DNA from: Kitasatospora sp. GAS204B
Lineage (GTDB): Bacteria; Actinomycetota; Actinomycetes; Streptomycetales; Streptomycetaceae
Length of the DNA stretch: 64,000 nt
Reading direction: 5' to 3'
Assembly: GCF_029892155.1 (NCBI RefSeq)
Contig: NZ_JARZAG010000031.1
Location: forward strand, 1 to 64,000
Below, piece after piece: positions 35,823 through 44,660 of the stretch (its first letter is position 1; each line of letters starts with the position of its first letter). The notes beneath the pieces are model-generated. The model saw only the letters and a program-made list of their open reading frames with translations. It was not told the origin of the DNA and ran no database searches. The translations under genes and the position numbers were made by a program.

Positions 35823-37022
35823 TCAGCCGTCCTGGCCGTCCAGCTGCTCCAGGGTGGCGATGGAGGGCTTCCGGGTGACCGCCTGCTCGCGGGCCGCGTC
35901 CTCGGCGGCGCGCAGCACCCGCACCGCGTTGCCCCAGGTGAGCTTGGCGAGGTCGGCCTCGGACCAGCGGCGGTCGAGGAGTTCGGCGATCAGGTTGGGA
36001 TAGCCGGAGACGTCGTCCAGGCCGGCCGGGGTGAAGGCGACACCGTCGAAGTCACCACCGATGCCGAGATGGTCGACGCCGGCCACGTCGCGCATGTGGT
36101 CCAGGTGGTCGGCGACGGTGGCCGTGGTGGCGATCGGGCGCGGGTCGTCGGCCTCGAAGGCGCGCAGCACCTTCATCGCGTCGGGGGTGTGCGCCAGGGC
36201 GTGGAATCCCTGCGCCTCCAGCGCCCGGGCGGCCCGGTCGGTCCAGCCGTGCGCCTCGGCCGAGATGAACTGCGGCACGAAGGTGACCATCGCCACGCCC
36301 CCGTTGGCGGGCAGCTGGGCGAGCACGTCGTCGGGGATGTTGCGCGGGTGATCGTGCACCGCGCGCGAGGAGGAGTGCGAGAAGATCACCGGCGACTGGC
36401 TGACCCGCAGCGCGTGGCGCATGGTGTCGGGCGAGGTGTGCGAGAGGTCGACCAGCATGCCCAGCCGGTTCATCTCCCGGACCACCTCCTCGCCGAAGCG
36501 GGTGAGGCCGTGGGCGGCCGGCTCGTCGGTGGCGGAGTCGGCCCACGGGACGTTGTCGTTGTGCGTGAGCGTCATGTACCGCACGCCCAGCTGGTAGAGC
36601 GCGCGCAGGGTGGCCAGCGAGGAGTTGATGCTGTGTCCGCCCTCGGCCCCCATCAGCGAGGCGATCCTGCCCTCGGCCCGGGCGGCTTCCATGTCGTCGG
36701 CCGTCAGGGCGAGCCGCAGCCGGTGCGGGAAGCGGTCGACCAGCGCGCGCACGAAGTCGATCTGCTCGAGGGTCGCGGTGACCGCCCGGTCCCCCGCCAG
36801 CTTGGCGCTGACGTAGACGGACCAGAACTGCGCACCGACCCCGCCGGCCCGCAGCCGGTCGAGGTCGGTGTGCAGCCGGCCGCGCTGGTCGGCGGCCAGG
36901 TCGATGGCGTCCAGGTCGTAGCCGACCTGGTTGCGCATCGCCCACGGCAGGTCGTTGTGGCCGTCCACCACGGGGGCGGCGGCGAGCAGGGTCCGGGCGA
37001 TGTCCAGCCGATCAAGGGTCAT
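35823..37022 (-). CDS. Membrane dipeptidase (renal dipeptidase family, M19)
   Basis: A 399-residue zinc dipeptidase. Metal ligands are visible in DGHNDLPWAM (HxD), GAEGGHSIN (Glu), LVDLSHTS and FSHSSSR (His), and GIGGDFDGV (Asp). Such enzymes cut dipeptides including ones with D-residues. Despite the family name there is no signal or anchor here, so it is cytoplasmic. ATG 37022 is preferred; an ATG three codons upstream has no room for a ribosome site. It starts 13 bases after purE and is likely cotranscribed with purKE. Confidence 0.9.
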   Translation of the reverse strand: MTLDRLDIARTLLAAAPVVDGHNDLPWAMRNQVGYDLDAIDLAADQRGRLHTDLDRLRAGGVGAQFWSVYVSAKLAGDRAVTATLEQIDFVRALVDRFPHRLRLALTADDMEAARAEGRIASLMGAEGGHSINSSLATLRALYQLGVRYMTLTHNDNVPWADSATDEPAAHGLTRFGEEVVREMNRLGMLVDLSHTSPDTMRHALRVSQSPVIFSHSSSRAVHDHPRNIPDDVLAQLPANGGVAMVTFVPQFISAEAHGWTDRAARALEAQGFHALAHTPDAMKVLRAFEADDPRPIATTATVADHLDHMRDVAGVDHLGIGGDFDGVAFTPAGLDDVSGYPNLIAELLDRRWSEADLAKLTWGNAVRVLRAAEDAAREQAVTRKPSIATLEQLDGQDG

Positions 37023-37035
37023 GGACCCCATCCTG

Positions 37036-37569
37036 CTACCGGCTGAAGCCGAAGGAAGCGGAACCCGCCACCTTGGCGCGCAGCTTCTTGCCCTTCTCGG
37101 TGGCCTGGGCGTTCAGCTCCGCCTGGAACTCGGTCATCTTCTCGCTGAGCTCCGGGTCGAAGGCGGCGACCATCCGCACCGCCAGCAGGCCCGCGTTGCG
37201 CGCGCCGGCCACCGAGACGGTGGCCACCGGCACGCCGGCCGGCATCTGCACGATGGAGAGCAGGCTGTCCATGCCGTCCAGGTAGCGCAACGGGACCGGG
37301 ACGCCGATCACCGGCAGCGGGGTCACCGAGGCCAGCATGCCCGGCAGGTGGGCCGCACCGCCGGCGCCGGCGATGATCGCCTTCAGGCCGCGCCGGTGGG
37401 CCTGCTCGCCGTAGCCGATCATCTCGCGCGGCATCCGGTGCGCGGAGAGGACGTTGACCTCGTACGGCACCTCGAACTCGTCGAGCGCCTGTGCGGCGGC
37501 CTCCATCACGGACCAGTCGGAGTCGGAACCCATCGCGATGCCGACGAGCGGCGTGGTGCTGCTGGTCAT
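37036..37569 (-). CDS. purE: 5-(carboxyamino)imidazole ribonucleotide mutase
   Basis: A 177-residue class I PurE that converts N5-CAIR to CAIR in purine synthesis. GIAMGSDSDWSVM binds the phosphate, SAHRMP holds the catalytic His, and GAGGAAHLPGM and QMPAGVPVATV complete the site. The C-terminal tail of about 20 residues is an actinobacterial extension. It overlaps the purK stop by four bases (ATGA), so the two consecutive pathway enzymes are coupled. Confidence 0.96.
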   Translation of the reverse strand: MTSSTTPLVGIAMGSDSDWSVMEAAAQALDEFEVPYEVNVLSAHRMPREMIGYGEQAHRRGLKAIIAGAGGAAHLPGMLASVTPLPVIGVPVPLRYLDGMDSLLSIVQMPAGVPVATVSVAGARNAGLLAVRMVAAFDPELSEKMTEFQAELNAQATEKGKKLRAKVAGSASFGFSR

Positions 37570-38723
37570 TCGGTGATCGTGCCTCTCAGGTAGGCGGCCG
37601 CGTGGCGGGCGCGCTCGCGCACGTCCTCGAGGTCGTCCCCGAAGACGGTGACGTGGCCGACCTTGCGGCCGGGCTTCACGTCCTTGCCGTACATGTGGAT
37701 CCGCAGGCCCGGGTCGCGAGCCATGCAGTGCAGGAAGGCGTGGTACATGTCGGGGTAGTCGCCGCCGAGCACGTTGACCATCACGGTCCACCTGGCGCGC
37801 GGGCGCGGGTCGCCGAGCGGCAGGTCGAGGACGGCCCGCAGGTGGTTCTCGAACTGCGAGGTGACGGCGCCGTCGATCGACCAGTGGCCGGAGTTGTGCG
37901 GGCGCATCGCCAGTTCGTTGACCAGGATCCGGCCGTCGCGGGTCTGGAACAGCTCGACCGCCAGGTGGCCCACGATGTCCAGCTCGCCGGCGATCCGCAG
38001 CGCCAGTGCCTGGGCCTGCCCGGCCAGCTCCGGGTCCAGCTCGGGAGCCGGCGCGGTGACCTCGGCGCAGACGCCGTTCTCCTGCAGGCTCTCCACCACC
38101 GGATAGGCGACCGCCTGACCACTGGGTGAGCGGACCACGTTCGCGGCCAGTTCGCGCAGGTAGTCGACCTTCTCCTCGGCCAGCACCGCCACGCCGGCCA
38201 GGAAGGGCGCGTGCGCCTGCTCCTCGTCCTCGACGACCCAGACGCCCTTGCCGTCGTAGCCGCCGCGCACCGTCTTCAGCACGACCGGGTAGCCCTCGCC
38301 CTCGTGGGCGAAGGCCGTGACGTCAGCCGGGTCGGCGACCAGGCGGTGGCGCGGGCAGGGGGCGCCGATCGAGTCCAGCTTGGCCCGCATCACACCCTTG
38401 TCCTGGGCGTTCACCAGCGCGTCGGGGCCGGGGCGCACCGCGACGCCGTCGGCCAGCAGGGCGCGCAGGTGCTCGGTGGGGACGTGCTCGTGGTCGAAGG
38501 TGATCACGTCGCAGTCGGCGGCGAAGCGGCGCAGCGTCTCCAGGTCCCGGTAGTCGCCGAGCACGGTGTCGGCCACCACCTGCGAGGCGGAGTCCTGCGG
38601 GGTGTCGGCGAGGAGCTTGAAGCGGATGCCGAGCGGGATGCCCGCCTGGTGCGCCATGCGGGCAAGCTGCCCGCCGCCTACCACGCCCACCGTTGGAAAT
38701 TTAATGCTGCCCGGGAAAGTCAC
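37566..38723 (-). CDS. purK: 5-(carboxyamino)imidazole ribonucleotide synthase
   Basis: A 385-residue ATP-grasp enzyme that makes N5-CAIR from AIR, bicarbonate and ATP. VGVVGGGQLARMAHQAG opens the pre-ATP fold, VLKTVRGGYDGKGVWVV is the ATP-binding loop, and LVNELAMRPHNSGHWSIDGA is the metal/AIR site. GTG 38723 is taken as the start; the ribosome site is weak. The first codons use ATT AAA TTT, unusually AT-rich here. It is divergent from the GtrA gene. Confidence 0.94.
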   Translation of the reverse strand: MTFPGSIKFPTVGVVGGGQLARMAHQAGIPLGIRFKLLADTPQDSASQVVADTVLGDYRDLETLRRFAADCDVITFDHEHVPTEHLRALLADGVAVRPGPDALVNAQDKGVMRAKLDSIGAPCPRHRLVADPADVTAFAHEGEGYPVVLKTVRGGYDGKGVWVVEDEEQAHAPFLAGVAVLAEEKVDYLRELAANVVRSPSGQAVAYPVVESLQENGVCAEVTAPAPELDPELAGQAQALALRIAGELDIVGHLAVELFQTRDGRILVNELAMRPHNSGHWSIDGAVTSQFENHLRAVLDLPLGDPRPRARWTVMVNVLGGDYPDMYHAFLHCMARDPGLRIHMYGKDVKPGRKVGHVTVFGDDLEDVRERARHAAAYLRGTITE

Positions 38724-38948
38724 CCTGCCAGGATATCCGGGCAGCTCCCACGGGGTGAACGCCCGGCCACGGGTAGGCCGGGCGGGACGGTGGCAGCGGA
38801 TCGCGCGCGGGAGGGTCGTGCGGGAGCCGGTAGCCTGGATGGCCGGACCCGACCGGGGCACTGAGCTGATCATGTGCCCTCGCCCGCAAGCCACTTCCGC
38901 CCCGAGCCATGGCAGGCTCCGGGGAGCAGCCGCACAGGAGACCACCGG

Positions 38949-39491
38949 ATGAGCAAGCACAGCGCGCAGCGCCGCACCTCCTTGACCCAGCGGCTGCGCG
39001 GCGTCTCCGGCGAGGTCATGAAGTTCGCGGTGGTCGGGCTGGGCGGCATCGTGGTGAACTTCGGCGTCTCCAACGCGATGATCCACGCCACCCACTGGGC
39101 GCCGGTGCGCTGCTCGGTGATCGGCACCGTGGTGGCGATCCTGGTCAACTACGCCGGCTACCGGTACTGGGTGTACCGGGACAGTGACGCGGCCTCGCGC
39201 CGCCGGGAGATCACGCTCTTCCTGGTGTTCAGCGGGATCGGCCTGCTGATCGAGAACGGCACGGTCTGGTTCACCACCTACACCCTGGGCATGACCGGCA
39301 CCCTCGCGCTGAACGCCTCGAAGATGGCGGGCACCGGCGTGGCCACGCTGTTCCGCTTCTTCTCCTACCGGACCTGGGTCTTCAAGGCGATGCCGGAGCT
39401 GGCCGAGCACGAGCAGCAGCCGGCCCAGCCGGTGGTCGCGCAGGCCGAGCGGATCCTGGTGGCCGAGGAGAGCGCGCAGTACATCAAGTGA
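38949..39491 (+). CDS. GtrA family membrane protein
   Basis: A 180-residue protein with four membrane segments (about 23-45, 52-74, 94-114, 122-142). FAVVGLGGIVVNFGVSNAM and FRFFSYRTWVFK are family marks. GtrA-type proteins flip or help move polyprenyl-linked sugars across the membrane in several glycan pathways. A soluble Glu/Gln tail of 35 residues follows. AGGAG before ATG 38949 is clear. It is convergent with the sensor kinase gene, with three bases between stops. Confidence 0.88.
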   Translation: MSKHSAQRRTSLTQRLRGVSGEVMKFAVVGLGGIVVNFGVSNAMIHATHWAPVRCSVIGTVVAILVNYAGYRYWVYRDSDAASRRREITLFLVFSGIGLLIENGTVWFTTYTLGMTGTLALNASKMAGTGVATLFRFFSYRTWVFKAMPELAEHEQQPAQPVVAQAERILVAEESAQYIK

Positions 39492-39494
39492 CCG

Positions 39495-40736
39495 TCAGGC
39501 CGCCACGGCCCGGTTGAGGAAGAGTGCGAAGACCGGCGGCTTGAGCGAGAGCAGTTCGAGGCGCCCGCCGTCCGCCTCGGCCAGGTCACGGGCCACCGCC
39601 AGGCCGATGCCGGTGGAGTTGTGCCCGCTGACGGCCCGCTCGAAGACCCGGTTGCCCAGCTCGGCCGACACCCCCTGGCCCTCGTCCTGCACCTCGACCA
39701 CCACCGAGCTGCCGGAGGGCCGCACCCGCAGGGTGACCGTGCCGGCGCCGTGCATCAGCGAGTTCTCGATCAGCGTGGCCAGCACCTGGGAGACGGTGCC
39801 CGGGGTGCCCAGCGCGACCACCCCGCCCAGGCCCTCGATCACCAGCCGCCGCCCGGCGCCGCGCATCGTGGCCGCCCACTCCTCGCGCTGCTGGCGGATC
39901 ACCTCGTCCAACTGGAAGCCGCCGGTGCTCGGGCCGTGCGTGTCGCGCTGGTTGGTGAGCAGCCGCTGGACCACGTCGGTCAGCCGTTCCACCTGCTGCA
40001 GCGCGATGGTGGCCTCCTCGCGGACCGTCTCCGGCTGGTGGGCGAGCGCGGTGATCTCCTCGAGCCGCATGGAGAGCGCGGTCAGCGGGGTGCGCAGCTG
40101 GTGCGAGGCGTCGGCGGCCAGCCGGCGTTCGGCGGTGAGCATCCGGCCGATCCGCTCGGCGCTGGCGTCCAACACCTCGGCCACCCGGTCCAGTTCGGGC
40201 ACCCCGAAGCGGCGGTCGCGCGGGCGCGGATCGCCGGAGCCGAGCCGCTCGGCGGTCTCGGCCAGGTCGGTGAGCGGGCGGGCCAGGCGCCGGGCCTGCC
40301 AGACCGCGAGGGCCACCGCCGTCTGCACGGCCAGCAGCGTCACCAGGCCGAGCAGCAGCAGCATGTCGCCGATCTCGCGGGTGACATCCGTGCGGGACTG
40401 CTCGACGGTGACCGTCTCGCCGCTGGGTCCGGGCTCGGTGGCCTTCAGCGGGTTGCCCTTGGGCCGGTCGCCGATGGTGATCACCGGCTGGCCCGGGATC
40501 CGGATCTCGGCGTAGTCCCCCTCGATCGCCTGGGTGCCGATCCGCTCCTGGGTGACCGGCTCGCCCGCCGCCAGCCGGCTCTCCACCAGTCCGAGCAGCC
40601 GCACCGCCGCGGCGTCCACCCGGTCCTGCGCGGTGTTGACGATGCTCTGCTTCTCGACCAGGGCCAGCGGTACGCAGAACACCACCACGACCACCAGGAC
40701 CACGCCCAGCAGCGAGTTGATCATCCTGCGCTTCAC
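39495..40736 (-). CDS. Two-component sensor histidine kinase
   Basis: A 413-residue membrane kinase. Two membrane segments (about 6-27 and 122-145) enclose an outer sensor domain of about 95 residues; a HAMP region follows. The H-box is ADASHQLRTPLTAL, the N-box TLIENSLMHGAG and the G-boxes DEGQGVS and STGIGLAVARDLAEADGG. GTG 40736 starts 17 bases after the response regulator stop. Signal unknown. The C-terminal sequence matches the MprB/CutS-like EnvZ class. Confidence 0.92.
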   Translation of the reverse strand: MKRRMINSLLGVVLVVVVVFCVPLALVEKQSIVNTAQDRVDAAAVRLLGLVESRLAAGEPVTQERIGTQAIEGDYAEIRIPGQPVITIGDRPKGNPLKATEPGPSGETVTVEQSRTDVTREIGDMLLLLGLVTLLAVQTAVALAVWQARRLARPLTDLAETAERLGSGDPRPRDRRFGVPELDRVAEVLDASAERIGRMLTAERRLAADASHQLRTPLTALSMRLEEITALAHQPETVREEATIALQQVERLTDVVQRLLTNQRDTHGPSTGGFQLDEVIRQQREEWAATMRGAGRRLVIEGLGGVVALGTPGTVSQVLATLIENSLMHGAGTVTLRVRPSGSSVVVEVQDEGQGVSAELGNRVFERAVSGHNSTGIGLAVARDLAEADGGRLELLSLKPPVFALFLNRAVAA

Positions 40737-40753
40737 GCGGTGGTGCCCCGGCC

Positions 40754-41428
40754 CTAGTTCTTCTCGAAGCGGAAACCCACGCCGCGCACGGTGGCGATGT
40801 AGCGGGGGTTGGTCGCGTCGTCGCCGAGCTTCTTGCGCAGCCAGGAGATGTGCATGTCCAGGGTCTTGGTGGAGGTCCACCAGGTGGTGTCCCAGACCTG
40901 ACGCATGATGTCCTCCCGGGTGACCACCCGGCCCGCGTCCCGGACCAGCACCCGCAGCAGCTCGAACTCCTTGGCGGAGAGCGTCAGTTCCTCCTCGCCG
41001 ACCCAGGCGCGGTGCGACTCGATGTCGATCCGCACGCCGTGCGCGCCGGTGGAGAGCGAGTCGACGTTGCCGCGCCGCAGCAGGGCCCGGACCCGGGCGA
41101 GCAGTTCGGCCAGCCGGAACGGCTTGGTGACGTAGTCGTCGGCACCGGCGTCCAGGCCGACCACGGTGTCCACCTCGTCGGCGCGGGCGGTGAGCACCAG
41201 CACCGGGCAGCTCTTGCCGTCCGCGCGCAGCCGGCGGCAGACCTCCAGACCGTCCATCTGCGGCAGGCCGAGGTCGAGGACGACCAGGTCGACCTCCTCC
41301 TCCAGGCCCGCCTCCAGGGCGGCCGGACCGTCCTCCCGGACGAGCACCTCGTAGCCCTCGCGACGCAGGGCACGGGCCAGCGGTTCCGAGATAGCCGGGT
41401 CGTCCTCGGCGAGCAGCACACAGGTCAT
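40754..41428 (-). CDS. OmpR-family response regulator
   Basis: A 224-residue regulator. The receiver domain has Asp9-Asp10, the phosphorylation site Asp52 (VVLDLGLPQMDG), Thr80 and Lys102 (TKPFR). The winged-helix domain (about 125-224) ends with TLDMHISWLRKKLGDD and GVGFRFEKN, typical of the OmpR class. It lies upstream of its kinase. A perfect Crp-like palindrome stands 80-95 bases before the start, so cAMP-linked control is possible. Confidence 0.94.
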   Translation of the reverse strand: MTCVLLAEDDPAISEPLARALRREGYEVLVREDGPAALEAGLEEEVDLVVLDLGLPQMDGLEVCRRLRADGKSCPVLVLTARADEVDTVVGLDAGADDYVTKPFRLAELLARVRALLRRGNVDSLSTGAHGVRIDIESHRAWVGEEELTLSAKEFELLRVLVRDAGRVVTREDIMRQVWDTTWWTSTKTLDMHISWLRKKLGDDATNPRYIATVRGVGFRFEKN

Positions 41429-41874
41429 GTGCGAATCGTAGTCGGCCCGGGGCCCCGCGATCAGACCCGCACGGGCGCGCGCGAGCGGATCGCCCCGGGC
41501 TACCGGCTGTGAAGTAGTTCACAGCGGGTAGTCGGCGGGCCGGATCAGGTAACGGCCGAGGCTGGGGCGGGCACCCGGTGCGAGCGCAGATTCTTCCGTT
41601 GGACCTTGGCTTCGAAGGAGCTCATCCTGTCGTACCATCGATTTCTTGCCTCCGGCCCGGCCAAGCCCCTGCGACCGTTATCTAATTGGTGGCTTTTGTC
41701 ATCCCATGTCGCCGAAAATCGGGACGTACAGTGGTCCGGTCCCCGTGTCATGCGCTGCGGAATCCCCACCTGCCCGAGCAGCGAGCAGGAACCCCGCGGT
41801 GCTCGGACCCGCCCGCCTTCCCACCCCCCTGGGCGAAGCGGTGTCCCAGACAGTCAGGCAAGGAACAACTACTG
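41429..41874. other. Intergenic region between response regulator and peptide transporter
   Basis: About 446 bases without a convincing gene; the short open frames lack coding bias. Besides the Crp-like palindrome at 41506-41525 it has an AT-rich patch (TTATCTAATTGG near 41678) that may be part of a promoter on either strand. The stretch from 41690 to 41860 probably forms a long 5' leader for the transporter; no known riboswitch was recognised. Confidence 0.5.
41506..41525. promoter_or_regulatory. Crp-like palindrome
   Basis: GCTGTGAA and TTCACAGC are exact inverted repeats around GTAG, giving TGTGA-AGTAGT-TCACA, the classical Crp consensus with all ten fixed bases. It is 80-95 bases upstream of the response regulator start and about 350 upstream of the transporter. 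Streptomyces Crp prefers GTG-N8-CAC, which is also met. Confidence 0.6.
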
Positions 41875-43386
41875 ATGGCGTCAACCACCACCATGGGCGC
41901 CGGCGTCCAGCCGGCCACCCCTTCTGGCGGCAAGACCTTCTTCGGGCACCCCCGAGGACTGGCCACGCTCTTCATGACCGAGACCTGGGAGCGTTTCAGC
42001 TTCTACGGCATGCGGGCACTGCTCGTCGTCTACATGATCACCTCGCACGCCCACGGCGGCCTGGGCATGAAGGTCGCGCTCGCCACCGCGATCTACAGCG
42101 TCTACAACGCCATGGTGTACCTGCTGGCCCTGCCCGGCGGCTGGATCGCCGACCGGTTCTGGGGCGCCCGCAAGACGGTCGCCGTCGGCGGCGGCATCAT
42201 CATGATCGGCCACTTCCTGCTGGCCGTGCCGGCCGAGGCCTCGTTCTTCGTCGGCCTGGTCTTCATCGCGGTGGGCTCCGGCCTGCTCAAGGCCAACATC
42301 TCGACGATGGTCGGGCACCTCTACGACGGGCCGAACGACCCGCGTCGCGACGGTGGCTTCACCATCTTCTACATGGGCATCAACCTCGGCGCCTTCGCGG
42401 CGCCGCTGGTGATCGGCACCGTCGGCCAGAGCGTCAACTGGCACCTGGGCTTCGCGCTGGCCGGCATCGGCATGGCGCTGGGCCTGGGCCAGTACCTGCT
42501 GGGCAGCCGCCACCTCAGCCCGAAGAGCAGCGTGGTCTCCTCGCCGATCACCCCCGTCGAGAAGAGCGCGATCCTGCGCAAGGCCGGCCTCTGGCTGGCG
42601 CTGGCCGTGGTCTTCTACGGCGTCGTGGTGCTCTCCGGCCACTTCACCATCAACTGGGCGGTCTGGCCGCTGTCCATCGCGGGCATCGCGATTCCGGTGG
42701 TCGTCTTCGCCCGGATCAAGCGGGACAAGGACCTCGACGCCCACGAGCAGTCCAAGATCAGCGGCTACGTCTGGTTCTTCATCGTCGCCGCCGTGTTCTG
42801 GATGATCTACGACCAGTCCGGTTCCACGCTGAGCGTCTTCGCCGACCAGAACACCAAGCTGTCGATCTTCGGGGCGCACTTCCCGTCCAGCTGGTTCCAG
42901 TCGCTGAACCCGCTCTACATCATGGCGCTGGCCCCGGTCTTCGCCTGGCTCTGGGTCTGGCTGGCCCGGCGCGCCAAGAACCCCAGCACCACCATGAAGT
43001 TCGCCATCGGCCTGCTGCTGATCGGCGCCTCCTTCCTGGTGATGATGCTGGCGATGGCGGCGGCCTCCGGCGGGGTCAAGGTCACCCCGCTCTGGCTGGC
43101 GCTGGTCTACCTGGTGCAGACGGTCGGCGAGCTGTCGCTCTCCCCGGTCGGCCTCTCGGTCACCACCAAGCTGGCGCCGGCCAAGTACGCGAGCCAGATG
43201 ATGGGCATCTGGTTCCTGGCCGTCACGGCGGGCGACTGCGTCGCGGCCATCATCCAGCTGGGTCTCGGCAATGCCACCGGCAGCACCTGGTACTTCGCCC
43301 TGCAGGGCGTGGCGGCGATCATCGCCGGCGTCGCGCTGGTGATGTACCGCAAGAAGGTCATCCGGCTGATGGGCGACGTGCACTGA
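41875..43386 (+). CDS. Proton-dependent oligopeptide transporter (POT family)
   Basis: A 503-residue importer of di- and tripeptides driven by protons, with about 14 membrane segments. The ExxER motif (ETWERFSFYGMRALLVVYM), GGWIADRFWGARK and FTIFYMGINLGA are family signatures. AAGGA lies about 11 bases before ATG 41875. The first 25 residues are polar. A perfect 18-pair hairpin follows the gene. Peptide uptake next to a dipeptidase and hut genes fits amino-acid nitrogen use. Confidence 0.93.
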   Translation: MASTTTMGAGVQPATPSGGKTFFGHPRGLATLFMTETWERFSFYGMRALLVVYMITSHAHGGLGMKVALATAIYSVYNAMVYLLALPGGWIADRFWGARKTVAVGGGIIMIGHFLLAVPAEASFFVGLVFIAVGSGLLKANISTMVGHLYDGPNDPRRDGGFTIFYMGINLGAFAAPLVIGTVGQSVNWHLGFALAGIGMALGLGQYLLGSRHLSPKSSVVSSPITPVEKSAILRKAGLWLALAVVFYGVVVLSGHFTINWAVWPLSIAGIAIPVVVFARIKRDKDLDAHEQSKISGYVWFFIVAAVFWMIYDQSGSTLSVFADQNTKLSIFGAHFPSSWFQSLNPLYIMALAPVFAWLWVWLARRAKNPSTTMKFAIGLLLIGASFLVMMLAMAAASGGVKVTPLWLALVYLVQTVGELSLSPVGLSVTTKLAPAKYASQMMGIWFLAVTAGDCVAAIIQLGLGNATGSTWYFALQGVAAIIAGVALVMYRKKVIRLMGDVH

Positions 43387-43403
43387 CACGCCCGCACCCG
43401 TAG

Positions 43404-43445
43404 CCGAGAGGCCCGGTACCCGTTCACGGGTACCGGGCCTCTCGG
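43404..43445. terminator. Bidirectional terminator between transporter and hutI
   Basis: CCGAGAGGCCCGGTACCC (43404-43421) and its exact complement (43428-43445) form an 18-pair stem with a six-base loop between the convergent genes. Confidence 0.85.
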
Positions 43446-43460
43446 CATGCGCCTACCGGC

Positions 43461-44627
43461 TCAGACCTCCCGCACGCCCGCCCGCCAGACCGCCGCCGTC
43501 AGCGGCACGCCCGGGCGGTAGGCCAGGTGGACCGGGGAGGGGGCGTCGAGCAGCAGCAGGTCGGCGCGGGTGCCGGGGGCGATCCGGCCGATGTCGGTGC
43601 GGCGCAGGGCGCGCGCGCCGCCCAGGGTGGCGGCGTGCACCGCCTCGTCGGGGGTCATGCCCATCTCGCGGACCGCCACCGCGATGCAGAAGGCCATCGA
43701 ACTGGTGAAGCTGGAGCCGGGGTTGCAGTCGGTGGAGAGCGCGACGGTGGCTCCGGCGTCGAGCAGCCGGCGGGCGTCGGGGTAGGCGGCCCGGGTGGAG
43801 AACTCGGCGCCCGGCAGCAGGGTGGCGACCGTGCCGGACCCGGCCAGTGCCGCCACGTCCGCGTCGGTCAGGTGGGTGCAGTGGTCGGCGGAGGCGGCGC
43901 CCAGCTCGACCGCGAGCTGCACACCGGGCCCGTGGGAGAGCTGGTTGGCGTGCACCCGGGGGGTCAGGCCGCGCTCGATCCCGGCGGTCAGGATCGCCCG
44001 CGCCTGGTCGCCGTCGAAGGCGCCGTTCTCGCAGAAGACGTCCACCCACCGGGCGTGCGGGGCGCAGGCGTCCAGCATCTCGCCGGTGACCAGGTCGACG
44101 TAGCCGGCCGGGTCGTCCGCGTACTCGGGCGCGACCACGTGCGCGCCCAGGTAGGTGGTCTCCGGGGTGTGCCCGGCGGCGATCCGCAGCGCCCGGGCCT
44201 CGTCGGCGACCGTGAGCCCGTAGCCGGACTTGCACTCGACGGTGGTGGTGCCCTGGCGCAGCGCCTCGCCGATGAACCGGGCCAGGTTGGCGTCCAGTTG
44301 ATCGTCGCTGGCGGCCCGGGTGGCAGCCACCGTGGTGCGGATGCCGCCTGCCGTGTAGGCCTGGCCGGACATCCGGGCGTTGAACTCGGCGGTCCGGTCA
44401 CCCGCGAAGACCAGGTGGGCGTGCGAGTCGACGAAACCGGGCAGCAGCGTCCGGCCCTCGGCGTCGTGGACCCGGTCGGCCGCGGGGGCGTCGGCGGCCC
44501 GTCCGGTCCAGGTGATCACCGAACCGTCGATCACCACGGCGGCCTGCTCGACGAGGCCGAGCAGGCCGGGGTGTGACGGGTCGTTGGTGACCAGTGCGCC
44601 GATGTTGGTGATCAGGGTGCTGGTCAT
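43461..44627 (-). CDS. hutI: Imidazolonepropionase
   Basis: A 388-residue amidohydrolase, third step of histidine degradation: imidazolonepropionate to N-formimino-L-glutamate. The metal site starts with DSHAHLVFAGDR, VECKSGYGL carries the substrate-binding region, and STDCNPGSS holds the catalytic Asp. It is the last gene of the leftward hutU-M20-hutF-hutI operon, 33 bases after hutF. Confidence 0.95.
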   Translation of the reverse strand: MTSTLITNIGALVTNDPSHPGLLGLVEQAAVVIDGSVITWTGRAADAPAADRVHDAEGRTLLPGFVDSHAHLVFAGDRTAEFNARMSGQAYTAGGIRTTVAATRAASDDQLDANLARFIGEALRQGTTTVECKSGYGLTVADEARALRIAAGHTPETTYLGAHVVAPEYADDPAGYVDLVTGEMLDACAPHARWVDVFCENGAFDGDQARAILTAGIERGLTPRVHANQLSHGPGVQLAVELGAASADHCTHLTDADVAALAGSGTVATLLPGAEFSTRAAYPDARRLLDAGATVALSTDCNPGSSFTSSMAFCIAVAVREMGMTPDEAVHAATLGGARALRRTDIGRIAPGTRADLLLLDAPSPVHLAYRPGVPLTAAVWRAGVREV

Positions 44628-44660
44628 GAGCCCTTCAGAGGTGGTTCGTGCCGGGGAGGT

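Noticed and set aside
38690..38723. AT-rich ATT AAA TTT codons at the purK start as sign of transfer
   Set aside because: Only three codons are affected and AT-rich early codons often help translation start; the rest of the gene is typical.
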